From: Notamacropus eugenii
Taxonomy: Eukaryota; Chordata; Mammalia; Diprotodontia; Macropodidae
DNA: 64,000 nucleotides
NCBI RefSeq assembly: GCF_028372415.1
Contig: NC_092875.1
Coordinates: 412,123,239-412,187,238, forward strand
Reading direction: 5' to 3'
Each line of letters opens with the position of its first letter. Position 1 is the stretch's first letter. This document shows, piece by piece, positions 32,482 to 44,109 of the stretch. A model generated the notes under the pieces. That model was given only the letters and a program-made list of their open reading frames with translations. It searched no databases and was not told the DNA's origin. A program made the position numbers and the translations under genes.

Positions 32482-33245
32482 TGAGGCTAAGTGATGTTGT
32501 GAAGATGTAAAGGTAGAAACAAGGTTTGTCAATACGTTGGTATGTAGGGTGAGTGAGAGGGAAAAATAGAGGATAACACTGAGGTAGAGGGCTTGGGCCA
32601 ATGAAAGGATTGTACCTTCAATGGTAATAGAGAAATTCAGAAGAATAGAGAATTTGAGGAGAAAGTTAGTGAGTTCTCTTTTGAACATGCTGAGCTTGAG
32701 ATGCAGCACACAATTAGAGATTTTTGATAGGTAGTTGGTGCTATGAAACTTTAGCTCAAGAGACTTGGATAATATATGTGGATCTGATAGCCATCTGGAG
32801 AGACATAGTTGAATTCATGGAAACTGCTGAGATTACCAAATGAGACAGAAAAGAAAAGGGGTAGGGGAACCTGTAGCTTTGAGGCCACATGTAGCCTTCT
32901 AGATCCTTGGGTATGACCTTTTGTCTGAGTCCAAGTATTACAGAAGAAATCCTTTTATTAAGGGCATCTGTTCTGTGAAGTTGGAATTCAGTCAAAGGGC
33001 CACACTTGAGAACCTAGAGGGCCATATGTGGCCTTGAGGCAACAGGTTCCCCACCCCTGGTATAGAATAAAAAAGAAAAGAGCTTGGCCTAGAATCTTGG
33101 TGAGGAAAAAGTAACAACACTCCATACTTAGTGGGTGTCGAACAAATGAAGGAGACTGAAAAAGATAGCTATACAAGAAGAAAACCAGTAGAGAAGTGTC
33201 ATCAGAATCCAGGGATGAAAGAATATCATGAGGAAAAGGTAAAGA
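32482..33245 (-). mobile_element. L2 internal part, antisense, split by a MITE
   Basis: Left piece: gtgaagatgtaaaggtagaa, gtatgtagggtgagtgagag, gttctcttttgaacatgctg. Right piece after 33060: aacactccatacttagtggg, gaaaaccagtagagaagtgt. Both are the reverse of the L2 region encoding the C-terminal side of ORF2, upstream of the copies at 30478 and 10840. Confidence 0.65.
32857..33059. mobile_element. hAT-like palindromic MITE, near full length
   Basis: Left end aggggtaggggaacctgtag, right end aacaggttccccacccctg. The inverted arms run inward for about 40 bp or more with mismatches (ttgaggccacatgtagcc against ggccatatgtggccttga). Centre has ctgttctgtgaagttggaat. No coding capacity. An 8-bp target duplication could not be confirmed. 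Confidence 0.8.
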
Positions 33246-33261
33246 GCTATATGAATATTAG

Positions 33262-33400
33262 CTGCTATTATTATTAGCTACTAAGCAAGTCAATTAAACT
33301 TTCCATGCCTCATCTGTGAAATGAGAATTGCAAGACTTTTATTAGCTGCCCAAGGAATTACTGTGAAGAAAACACTGTACAAATTTGTGTTTATTAGGAT
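33262..33400 (+). mobile_element. MIR-type SINE, 3' half
   Basis: aagcaagtcaattaaacttt, cctcatctgtgaaatgagaa, and ttactgtgaagaaaacactg correspond to the 3' part of an MIR. Confidence 0.5.
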
Positions 33401-33504
33401 AACAAAACTTTTTTTAGAGCAGAAACTACCAACCATAAACAGGGTGCTAAATGACTAGAGTCTGTTTTTTTATAGTTTCAGGGGGACAGAGGTGTGACAG
33501 AGAG

Positions 33505-33705
33505 CTCGTAGAATCCTAGCCTTTGAGCTAGGAAAACCTTAGCAGCCATCTAGCCTGACCCCATCAGGTGAAAATCTAAGGGATAGAGAGGTTAAGTTAC
33601 TTGTCTCATGTCACACAAGTAGTGAAAATTAGAAGTAAGATTTAACCCAGGTACTCCAATATCAAAGCCAATGATCTTCCTTTTGTACTGAACTGCCCCT
33701 TGGCT
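33505..33705 (-). mobile_element. MIR3-like SINE, antisense
   Basis: gtagaatcctagcctttgag (reversed CR1-like tail), gatagagaggttaagttact, gtcacacaagtagtgaaaat and a reversed head ending in ttgtactgaactgcccct. Confidence 0.75.
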
Positions 33706-34914
33706 AGAGTGAAATGCAAAATACCAAACTCTTAGCATTTCAGTGGATCTATGATCTATGATCTGATTAATTTGGGTGTTTTCTTCATATCACTTATGAT
33801 GGCAAGACGACTATGCCTTCTTATCTCATTGGCTTCTTGTTCACACTCTTTCAGAGATTGTCCTCAAAGTATTCAGTTTGTCCTAGGTGCCATCCTTCAA
33901 GTCTTTTATTCACTTTTTGGATGTCAGTGGAGCTCTCAGATTGTTTTTTTAAATCCCTTACTCTGGCATTATGGGATGCAATAGGAATGACTAGCAATTC
34001 TATTTTTCAATGCTTTATATTTCCACGATAATATTTTTATGTCACTTTTTACCTATATATTATTACAGAAACATGCAACAGCCTGCTTGCACCTGCCATT
34101 CATCTCATTGTTCTTCAGATTGTCTCTTTAATTCTTCAGAGACTGTGGTGTTCTAAAACTCCTAATCATATAACACTATTGGGAGAAATTTTATGTTAAA
34201 AAAATTAAAGAAGAAGAAGATGCATGTTTGCACAAGGAGTCAGCTTGGAATCATAAAAAAAAGCATGGCAATGTTTCCCAAATGCAATCCAACACACTTT
34301 CTCTAATTCCATTCTTAGCTGAATTCGTTGTCCATCCAGCGCCTGTTCCAAATGTACTTACCGATTGTGATAATTTGGGTGATGGGTCATCCAACTGCAT
34401 ATCACAGCCTAGACAAGAGCCATTTTTAATTTTTTTTTTGCTATATGGATTGTTAAGTATATCTTTCTTAAGTTATCATGGCTATTAGTGAAGAGACCCT
34501 GTAATATTTTTGGACTTGAGGTAATCAGCCCAATATCACCTTACAAACAGGAGCTCCTGGAGAGCTCTTCATCTCTAAGCAATCCCTCTTCCATTTGGAT
34601 CTTGCACACACAGTGGTGAATACCTTTGGCAAGCATTCACTCCCATGTTTTCTGACTAGTTTGAAGTTAATAATGATCCTGCAGCTGTAGAAAATTATCT
34701 CTGTCCTTACATTTACCAAGGAATCTTGTAGTATCTGATATCTATGAAAGGCTCCTGGCTGGAAGAAAAACCTTTTAGGGTAATGTGTTGCTTATTGAAT
34801 GACATGCTTTATGAATAATCAATAAGGAATAATCATATTGACATTACATTCTTTAAACTGAGTATAACAGTAAGGTCTACTGTGAAAGTCAGCTCTTTCC
34901 TGCTAGCACCAATG
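33706..34914. other. Unassigned 1.2-kb block with patchy open frames
   Basis: I expect a repeat or decayed gene here but cannot name it. Frames: plus 33751-33984 and 33813-34031, plus 34228-34488, minus 34719-34525 (64 codons, including SECLPKVFTTVCARSKWKRD). Nothing matches a domain I know. Composition is like the surroundings. Confidence 0.3.
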
Positions 34915-35030
34915 GATCATCAAACATGTACTAATCTCCTAGTATGTACCCAAAATTGTACTAGGCATTGGGAATATAAGGTTAAAAATGAAATAGTCCT
35001 TGCCCTTATAGTCTATTATATTTTCATTAA
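34915..35030 (-). mobile_element. L2 3' fragment, antisense
   Basis: tcctagtatgtacccaaaat, tgtactaggcattgggaata and aaatagtccttgcccttata. Confidence 0.65.
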
Positions 35031-35394
35031 GGATATATTTGATATTTGAATATTTAAATCTCATTAGGAGTCTATAAATATAGATTGTTAGTAATTATCT
35101 TGATAGCCATTTAGGGGATATTTATATCATTCATGTTTTTCCCCATTCTTTTGGTATTTTACATTCTTGAAGATACCTCGTAAAATGTTGCTTCAGTGTT
35201 TTTAAGGTTGTGTGACTGAAAAAATTTCAGAAAATAAAATGTTGATTTCATGGACAGTTATTTTAAAAATGGTCACTTAAATGTAGTAATTCATTTCAAA
35301 AATTTACTGCCTGAATAAATTCAGATTTTTTTCTTTCTTCTCCAAACTATTTTTAATATATAGAAAAACTCTAAATACTAATGCCCTAAAGCTC

Positions 35395-35510
35395 ACGAGA
35401 TCTTTGGAGAAGTAATTATATCTATTTGTCAGATAATAGGTAAATGTAAATACTGATGGTCTCTGATGTCTCTTCCAACTTTGATTCTATAATTCTGTGA
35501 TTTTGTGACG
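35395..35510 (+). mobile_element. MIR3-like SINE, 3' end
   Basis: gatggtctctgatgtctctt, ccaactttgattctataatt and ctgtgattttgtgac: the CR1/L3-like terminus with the attctgtg motif. Confidence 0.6.
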
Positions 35511-36309
35511 ATTAATTATGTATAGTTATTTGCAAATATCGTGGAATACTGGACAGATTTCTCGAAGCACATGATTCCAACAATCCCATGCTTGAATGCT
35601 AAGGATTTGAAATGATGTGAAATAAAGAGTTGGTATTTGATTACACAAATAAAGAGAATTGAAGAAAAGTTTGTAGCACATCTGTGAAGGAGGAAAGGAA
35701 CATGTTGAAGGACTAAGAGGACCTGGAGCCCTATCTTTGCACAAAGAATGCAATGTATGTGCATTTGTGCACCTATGGGAACTTCATACTTCCAGGGCAG
35801 TAGACATAATCATCTTTAGAAGAAGCTATAGCTTAGATATTTAAATGTGATCTTTCTCTGGTGACCAGAAGAGTCAATTCATTAAATTATAACAAATTGA
35901 ATCAGAAAAGCTGTCCATTTTTATGTATCTGTAAAATATACATTGTATTGGTCTTTTCTCTGACTTTTGCTATAAAGAATTTTTAAACATTTTAATTGTA
36001 GCCATTTTCAATTGGAATAATGAAATAGAACTGGGGTTTTTCCCCTTGAATTTCCGTAAATATCAAATGGCAGTTTTATTGCTTAATTTTTGAACATCCT
36101 GAAGTTTTCAATAACCAACAGGAAAACCATTACATGAGTCTGGGCAAGGAAGTCTCCAATTTTCATAATTCAGCAAGCCAAACTGGTTGTGGGAGCATTA
36201 TTTACGAGTTTAACGCCTTTCCAATAGGCTCCAATGTGAACATAAAGTGGGAGACCTTTACTTTGAGCAAAAACACAACAAAGTTGTGATTATATGAAGA
36301 AATTACAGC
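35511..36309. other. Repeat-poor block, candidate conserved noncoding element
   Basis: 35830-36300 in particular has no transposon signature and holds several factor-like motifs: ttcattaaattataac, cattttcaattggaataatg, tttattgcttaatttttg, tttacgagtttaac and two CCAAT cores (36219-36234). Assignment is by appearance only. Two overlapping minus frames at 35764-35516 have no domain. Confidence 0.35.
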
Positions 36310-36400
36310 TTCCTATGGGACCTTCCTTTATATTCCCAGCACTTTGCACAGTGCCTGGTATATAGTAAGTGCTTAGTAAATGTTTGTTGATTGATTAATT
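36310..36400 (+). mobile_element. L2 3' terminus, sense
   Basis: tttatattcccagcactttg, cacagtgcctggtatatagt and gcttagtaaatgtttgttga: a textbook L2/MIR-type terminal segment. Confidence 0.85.
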
Positions 36401-36494
36401 GGTGTATTGACCAAATAAAGCTTCAGAATAGTTACATAATGTCAATATTGCCGAAAATTTCTTTTCATTCATCTATCTATTCATATACTTATTT

Positions 36495-37075
36495 ATTTAT
36501 GCAACAAATATTTACTGAGTGCTTATTTTCTCTTGCCAATAAAATACCATGAAAAGAGAATTATCACTTTGGGAGGTATATGAGCTCTTTATTGTCACCG
36601 ATGAAATTTGGTAGTGATTGAATAAATAATTCAGATGAATAATAGTTAGTTCTCTTATTATATCCATTTTACACCAAGAGAGATAATAATTCAAAGACAA
36701 TTTTTCCAAAGAAAAAAAATTTCCTAAAACCAGAATTAAAACTCTCAGAAAATAATGTTGAATGGTTTTGTGAATTCAATTCAATAATTATTAACTATCT
36801 ACTCAGGGCAAAGCAAGTTAGGGATAGGAGACCAAATGAGTAAAGACAAAAATGGAACAGTTCTGCCCTTGAGGAGCTTAGATTCAATAAAAAAGATTAT
36901 AGCATGCACAAAAGTAAGTAAAAATTAACCATATAATAGAAAGTAATATCCAGAAGGAGAGAGACTAACCAACAAAGACCTGGCTTTGGAGATGGCATTC
37001 CCCTTGAAGGAAACCAGGGATTTTATGAGATGAAGGTAAACAGAGTGGGAATTCCAGAAATAAGTAAGGAGTAAA
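36495..37075 (-). mobile_element. L2-derived antisense fragments
   Basis: 36495-36525 is a reversed tail (aacaaatatttactgagtgc). 36775-37075 is a longer antisense L2 end with ctgcccttgaggagcttaga, gcattccccttgaaggaaac and gagtgggaattccagaaata. The stretch 36526-36774 between them is unassigned. Confidence 0.6.
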
Positions 37076-37611
37076 GCATCAATTTATGTTTTTTTTTTTA
37101 AAGGTTCATAATGATTACCTTTACTTGAAGAGAGACATTAATTTGAAATTGAGTGAAAATTGAATCTTTCATGTGGCCTCAATATTTTAAGGGTTTGAAA
37201 GTATGAGACAATTAAATGGGGACTGGATTCATATGTTGCTAAAAAAAGAACTGGAAAATCTCAAAATTTCAAAGTGCAAAGGTGTTGAGAAAAATAGGTT
37301 GGCGGTGTGAATTTAAATGATTCATTTGTATAGAGTGACAAATTAGGAGTCAAGAGTAGACTTTGAGCTCTGGAACCACTATTCATTTTTCAGCCCTCTA
37401 ACTCTAACCTTACTACTTTGTGGGAACCTGGACTATAATACTTCAGGAAAGGAGGTCAGTCGTGCATTGGTGGTGATGGTGGGGGCAGGGAGTACCAATT
37501 CTTGCCTTGGAAAAGGGAAATGTTAGACTCTACTTTCCTTTGTTATTATAATAAAAGGATAAGAAATATGTATGCAATTTGGATTACTTTGAATGAGGCA
37601 TATTAAATTAA
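37076..37611. other. Unassigned DNA
   Basis: About 530 bp with no recognised repeat and no gene-like frame. Confidence 0.4.
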
Positions 37612-37835
37612 CTTCATTCATTCATTCATTCATTCATTCAACCATTCTAGGAGCATGTTTTATTCTCCTACGGTTTGATAGAAACTAGGGATACAAAGAC
37701 AAAAGTGAAACACTGTTTGTTCACAAGAAGCTTACTTTCTATTGTGGGGAAACAGTGAGCACAGATAAGCAAATATGTTATCTGTGCTAACAAAGTAAAT
37801 AAGTACAAAGTAACTGGGGCAAGGGAGGTTATTGG
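37612..37835 (-). mobile_element. L2 3' end, antisense, with expanded CATT tail
   Basis: The first bases are (attc)n, the reverse of the gaat-type L2 tail, followed by accattctaggagcatgtt, aactagggatacaaagacaa and gtgaaacactgtttgttcac. Confidence 0.7.
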
Positions 37836-38149
37836 TCACGGCAGGATTAGGTTAAACATCATGTACCTAACAATGTGCACGTCAATTCAAAACAGTCTTA
37901 ACGTGTGCATTTATTATGAATTGTATTTGAATTCTCTTCTGTTTTGTATCATTTTCATATCTGAATATATAACTGCCCAGTGACCCATTCTTCGTAACAA
38001 CATATAAAAAAAGGGAAATAAAGTAAAACCACAAAACCAACAATTTAACTATGCCTGATAGGATGTGCAATATTCTATACCCAACACTCCATTTCTCTGC
38101 AAAATGGGAAGGGAGCTTCATTTTCTGAACTTTTCTATGGGGCAAAGTT

Positions 38150-38365
38150 TGATTATTACAGCAGCATGTTTCTGATAGATTGTAAGTTCTTTGGAGGCAG
38201 GAAGTCTTCTTTCCAACCATCCATCCTTCCTTCCTTCCTTCCTTCCTTCCTTCCTTCCTTCCTTCCTTCCTTCCTTCCTTCCTTCCTTCCTTCCTTCATT
38301 TGTATCTCCAATACTTAGCATAGTTCTTGGCACATAGCAAGTACTTCCTAAATATTTATTGTAGT
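38150..38365 (+). mobile_element. L2 3' terminus, sense, containing a TTCC repeat
   Basis: Left part tgatagattgtaagttcttt and ggaggcaggaagtcttcttt; right part ttgtatctccaatacttagc and cttggcacatagcaagtact. The TTCC array sits between them, where other copies read a short ct-rich segment. Confidence 0.8.
38224..38297. repeat. (TTCC)n microsatellite within L2
   Basis: About 18 units, nearly perfect. On the minus strand it encodes an artefactual Glu-Gly-Arg-Lys repeat. Confidence 0.97.
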
Positions 38366-39756
38366 GTATCTTCTTGTGTTTTGTTGTACTATATTATAGG
38401 TTTCAAAACTGTCTTCCAAAAACTTTATATCTGAAAAATATATACATATTTAAAATTTAAATTTATTTCACTCCTCACCTCTAGAAAAAAATGTGTATAT
38501 ACACATATATCCCTATGTCAAAGACTCAGTATTATGTCTTGTTTGGGGGATAATACATTTGTACTACTTATAGGAATATTTGGGTAAATTCATATACTTT
38601 GAAGGCAAAAACCTAGTATAGTAAGATAACAGGTAAAGGAGCACATTGTTTTTCTACTGGCGCCAAGAAGTATTCTTAAGATTAAATGTCCTAAATCTTT
38701 CATTCATGTCATTACCAACTGACCGTCATAATCCATTCATTAAAGCTTTACCAAAGAATGGACAAGAAACAAAGGAGTGATATCACTTCAAAATTTTCTC
38801 CAGATGACAATTTAAGTATTTAAAAGGTGGGTAAGGTAACGTGGAATAAATCTTAGGATGTTTTGGATATTAGTATATGATATCCTTTTTCAGTTAAAGA
38901 CACTTAAAAAACAATTCTTGTCCTTTCTGCCCATCCCACCTCCTCCACTCAACCCCTACAGCCAAAATACACAACAGAAAGGATTAACCTATGAACTTTA
39001 AGAAGATTTCACTTTAAAACTGAGGTTAAATAGGATGATCTTGAGTCAATATTGGGGAATGTCAACTGCAACTTTTGAACTTGGCTCTCAGTATTGACAG
39101 ACCCCACTTTTCATTCTCCTTGTGAGGGTTAGTACAATCTTCTTTCTATGGAATCAATTCCTATGCATCACCCAGAGTTTAAACCCAGAGACACTGCAGA
39201 CTTATGAACTCTTTATTCTAAGATAGGACATTTGAGACACGATTAAAAACAAAAACAAGCCTTGTTCAAATCATTCTTTAGATGTCTGAGATGAAATTAC
39301 ACAGACAGCAATTAAATCTTTATACCTGACCTTTGTGCTAAATTCAAAAGTATCTGGCAAAATAATGAGAAATAATTTATTTTAATTTATATAAATCTCT
39401 TGGGTTTAGGAAGTGACTGGATTATAATCTCCTGCACATTTTATTCTGTTCTTGAAATCTTAAAACTGAAGATGTTTTTAGATAAAAGGTCCTTGCCAAA
39501 GTTTAGATAACTGATTCTGATGAGGACATTTAAAGTTGGGTTTATCATGAGGAAAGAAAATTAAAAAACAAAACAAAACAGTAGCCTAGAACCTTCAAGT
39601 GGGGAAAAAGCCCTTATAGTTTTATAAATATAAAGTCATTCATTCATTTTTTTGTTTGACAGTTATTTAGAGAATAGAAGCAAGATTCTGAAAATAACTA
39701 CTGTGTATTTAATTGCAAATATATGATGCCCCAAGTAATAATGATATATGCATTTG
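38366..39756. other. Unassigned, repeat-poor DNA
   Basis: About 1.4 kb without a recognised transposon or gene-like frame; AT-rich with mixed complexity. Could be single-copy. Confidence 0.4.
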
Positions 39757-39940
39757 AAAGGGACCTATGATTTCATTAGCATAGTTAAGTCCTAGTGAGG
39801 AAACTCCATCTTCCGGTACAGACACCTATGGAGAGGTTAAGGGATGTGTCTAGGATCACAGAGCCAGAGTGTGTTAGTTTAAACTCATACGTATGGGCTT
39901 CCTGGTTTCTGTGGCTTGCTATCCATGATATCATGGTATC
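39757..39940 (-). mobile_element. MIR/THER-family SINE, antisense
   Basis: acctatgatttcattagcat, gtgaggaaactccatcttcc, ggagaggttaagggatgtgt, and gatcacagagccagagtgtg. Same subgroup as 26585-26785. Confidence 0.65.
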
Positions 39941-41035
39941 TCTCAAAACAAAATGTATACAAAGTAAATGCTAAACTTAGTACTACTTTAAGATGTGAAC
40001 CTCACCTTTATTTCTAAATTCAGTACTTCAAAAGAGTTGTGACTTCTTTTGTGTGAGTACTCCCTCTGTACTTTAATACATGGTCTTCTCTTAACTTGGC
40101 GTGGTCAAAACTATTCATCCTCCAATCACCTAGCTTCTGCTAATGACCACCCCTGAATTAGATGATGGTCTTCCTTGAATGCCAAACCATTATCCATCAC
40201 CAGGCTCTTGCTCAAAGACTTCTTAGGTGAGTAACATTGGCCATTCTCTGCTACAGTCCTACTCCATTGCTTTAGCCATGGTTTTGAAGTGACCCTATTT
40301 GAAAATTTGTCCCAAGAGAGTACAAACAACAACTTATCCCCCTAAACCAGGAAGAAAATATTGACCCACACCGCATTTTAGACAATTGATAGGATTAAAG
40401 GAGACAATGAATATGGTACATAACTGTAAACCATAAAGCTTTTATAAAAACCCTAAAGTATGCTATAGATGTATTATGGTGTTACTAATATTCTTATTGT
40501 GATAATATCAGACTTCATCTTTAGTTCTTTATTTTCCTAATACTGTCAGAAATGACAAACATGGAAAGAATATCTATTTATTCTTCAGTACTACAGACTA
40601 ATCTTTGATTTACACAAAGAAAAGGGAGTATGGAATAAAACAAATTCAGTGATGATAAGTAGCTCCCGTGGGTTATGTAATGGAGTTCTCCCCCACAAAC
40701 ACACTTTAGAACAGATGCAGATATCCTCTGAAGGCTTCTTCTGAATGCCACAATGAAAACTAGAGGGGCAGTCTCTGCTCCTCAGAGTCTCCTTCCTGCT
40801 GATCTTGAGGTATGAGGATGATTTTTGGATCTCTGCAGCCTGGATCCATAAGAGCATGATGTCCTGGGGAAACCTTGGACTGGGATGAGGCTCACTCCTG
40901 TTTATATGTTCTTCCCTTTGATAGAGTGCCTTTGGGGAACTCAAAAGGCAGCTGGCATCTCTTATCTTCCTTCTTGGGCTAAACTGAGAAGTTTAGTATT
41001 GGTTAGCAGAGCAGTTACAGTGGTAACAACAGCAG
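39941..41035. other. Unassigned DNA with two minus open frames
   Basis: Minus frames 40332-40126 (68 codons) and 40944-40591 (117 codons) have no domain I recognise and no coding-like context. No repeat recognised. Confidence 0.35.
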
Positions 41036-41179
41036 AGGTAGAGGGAAAGAGGCAGAGAGACAGAGACAGAGGCAGAGAGACAGAAACAGAGATAGAGACA
41101 GAGAGAGAAACAGAAACAGAGACAGACAGAGACAGAGTGTGACAGACAGAGACACACACACAGAGACAGACAAAGAGAC

Positions 41180-41210
<31 letters not shown>

Positions 41211-41433
41211 CAGAGACAGAGACAGAGAGACAGAGACAGAAACAGACAGAGACAGACAGAGACAGAGTGTCACAGACAGAGACACACACACAGAGACAGA
41301 CAAAGAGACAGAGAGAGACACAGAGACAGAGACAGAGAGACAGAAAGAAACAGAGAGACGGAGATAGACAGAAAGAAACAGAGAGACGGAGATAGAGAGT
41401 GACAGAGGGAGTTACGCACAGAGAGACAGAGAT

Positions 41434-41516
<83 letters not shown>
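41036..41516. repeat. CAGAGA-type tandem array with 130-bp higher-order period
   Basis: Composed of gacaga, cagaga and gacagaca hexamer variants, ending in a plain (GA)n run (about 41440-41512). A marker segment gacagagtgt plus cacagagacagacaaagaga occurs at 41131 and again at 41261, so a 130-bp unit has been duplicated. Open frames on both strands (Arg-Asp-Thr-Glu or Ser-Val-Leu-Cys repeats) are artefacts. Confidence 0.95.
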
Positions 41517-41519
<3 letters not shown>

Positions 41520-43354
41520 TTGTTGGGAAGAAATGAGCATACTTATTAATGGTTGAGCTCTAGTTAGGGGACAAAGAAAAGTTAGGTAAGGAGCAGAACC
41601 ATTGCAAAAATATCAACAAAATTTGAATCCTAGCTCCTCAACTAATTTCATTCATTCTATAATTCTATGTTACTTAGAATTCTCATTTCTGCATGTGGGA
41701 ACAAGACTGCTTGTTACACACTAGATTCACATTTGTATTCTAACTCCACTCCCCCCGCTTTTTTACAGCTTTCTCACCTCCATGCTTGGGAGAACCCCTC
41801 AGACTAGAGTCAAAACTAGAAGTGGAACTTAGGAATTTGAGTTAGAGTTGAGTAGAACTGAAGCACAGGGAGTCTGGTTTGCCTACTAGAGACAGGTAAC
41901 CTCAGAGCAATGAACCCAGGGCAAACTGCAAAGGCAGATCAAGAACAAGAATTGGTAAAGGCTACCAGGCATGTGATCTTGCCCTAAGTATCTAATTGCT
42001 CAGTTCAAAGTATAACAAGAAACAAGAAAACCATCAAGAGCTTTTACCATCATCTATGAAATAACACCCCACCCCCAAAATAAGGGAAGAATGGGAATCT
42101 GTAGGATGTGCCAGCATAACTTATCAGTTGGAAATTTCATTTCTAGGCTAAAAGCAACCTATTAGTGAGCATATATGTCAATGATAAAGAAGAAGACACC
42201 AAAAGTTATCTTACTGCTTTTACATGCCAGAGAGTCATTAGAATTTTTATGTCACACACACACATACAAATATACATATATGTTTATATATGTATGTATA
42301 TGTGTATATATCTACATACACACACTTATGAAATTGGGAAGTCTCTCTGGGCAAAGAAACCAACCTTTATAAAGAGAAACAAAGGTAGGGTCTATAGTCC
42401 ACCCAGTCTGAGACTCCAAGATTCAAAATTCACAATTATTTATAGGTCTCTTGAATCATGTATGGTGCAACAAAGTCTTCTAGAAACTGATTCATGCAAG
42501 ATTGCATTTTGCCAGTCACTATGTCCTAACTGTACTTTCCATGATGTCTCAATTAGTCCTTTATAGGACTTCTTTATCACTTTAATATAAAGATTAATAT
42601 CTAGATATCATTATTGTGTTCATACTTAAGACACACTTTATAATGATTTAGCTACACTTGTCAGGTTAGTTAGCACAGGCATTTCTCTGGGACTACATTA
42701 TAGTTTGGTTCCACATAGGTGGAATTTTTGTTGTTGCTGTTTTGGCTTTTTACCTTTCACTATGCTCTTACTATAAACCACACAGTGATTTCTTATCCTA
42801 ATGATTGTAGCTGATGAAACATGAGCAAGGCGTGTGTCTGTGTGTGTTTGAAAAAGATTGATAAAAAATCACATATGTGTATATAAACACTTAGACTATT
42901 AAAATATAAGACTTGGAAGGGCTCTTAAAAGGTTCATTCATTCATTCACAAGCATTGGGAATAACTAAATATTGGTTTGTATTCTCAGATAATTCTTTGG
43001 CAGCTATATGGCAGCTGAGCTGTCATCATAGATGCTGTTACCAGATGACAATGGACACCCTCCCCGTGACAGTGTGTCTTATACTCTGTTTGCAGAATGC
43101 TTTGAACTGGTTCATTTTTTTCTTAGTCCAACCCTTATTGCAACTGGAAGTACAATAGATTACCCTAAACACATGATTGATCAAACTCTGCATGCTTCCC
43201 CAAGAACTCATTTTACTTTTGAGAGAGTTTTCCTGTATATTAAGTTAATAGATAAGCTTTACGTAACATAGGCTTTTCCTTACATTGAGATAAAGCATGC
43301 CTTTCTTCATCTCCAAGACACAGCACAAGAAGCAGTGATGTATACTCTTGTGAA
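41517..43354. other. Unassigned DNA, one TA/CA microsatellite
   Basis: About 1.8 kb with no SINE or LINE recognised. It includes an imperfect acacaca/tatatgtat tract at 42255-42322. Frames at 42165-42566, 42913-43158 and 43032-43271 lack domains. Confidence 0.4.
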
Positions 43355-43358
43355 CGGA

Positions 43359-43630
43359 GGCAGGTAGGCAGCACAGTGAATAAACCACTGGACTTGGAGT
43401 TAAGTTCTAAATTTAAATTTGGTCGCAGATACTCACTAGCTGTGCAATGTTAGGAAAATCATTTTACCTCTCTATGTCTCAGGATTTTTCATCTGTAAAT
43501 TGGGGATAATAATAAATAGATAATAGATAATAATCCTATCTTTCAAGGTGGTTGTGATGTTAGATATAATATTTGTAAAGTACTTTTCAAACCTTAGAAA
43601 TACTATGTAAATGCTATCAATTATTATGGG
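43359..43630 (+). mobile_element. MIR/THER-type SINE, nearly complete
   Basis: Head aggcaggtaggcagcacagt, body agatactcactagctgtgca and catctgtaaattggggataa, then ggttgtgatgttagatataa and a terminal part aatactatgtaaatgctatc. Confidence 0.8.
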
Positions 43631-43734
43631 AAAGAGCTTATTTTATTTAAGTTCAGAATTAAATAAATTCAATTTTAAAAATAATGTTTGATGACAATAT
43701 GGATCATTATAATCATGACATCACACTTCAGCTA

Positions 43735-43830
43735 GTAAGAGACAATGCTACATGGCTTCAGGTGTTGCCTCTGGAGGAATATTGGCTTTGTGACCATGGG
43801 CAAGTCACTTAACCTTTTGGCACCCCCTAG
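43735..43830 (+). mobile_element. MIR-type SINE fragment
   Basis: atggcttcaggtgttgcct and tgaccatgggcaagtcactt, the middle of an MIR, directly before another SINE. Confidence 0.55.
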
Positions 43831-43844
43831 TCAATTTTCCTGAG

Positions 43845-44060
43845 GCAGCTGGGTAGCTCAGTGGATAGAGCCAAAGGCTTGGAGTTGGAAAGACTTGAGG
43901 TCAAAATTGGTCTCAGACACTTACCAGATTCATATCTGGGCAACTCATTTAACCTCTCTTTGCCTTAATCCATCCAAGAAGGAAATGGCAAACCTCTAGA
44001 GTATCCTTACCAAGAAAACCCCATGAACACTATGCTCCATGGGACAACTGAAAAACAGTA
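43845..44060 (+). mobile_element. tRNA-derived SINE with RTE-type tail
   Basis: gaggcagctgggtagctcag, gatagagccaaaggcttgga, gaaggaaatggcaaacctct, ccttaccaagaaaacccc and gggacaactgaaaaac. Confidence 0.8.
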
Positions 44061-44109
44061 ATAAGTCAATTGTCTTAAGACTTTAACTCTCTAAGACTGA
44101 TTATCATTT

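Noticed and set aside
40962..41402. Arg/Asp/Thr/Glu and Ser/Val/Cys repeat frames on both strands
   Set aside because: Artefacts of the CAGAGA tandem array, which lacks stops in several frames.
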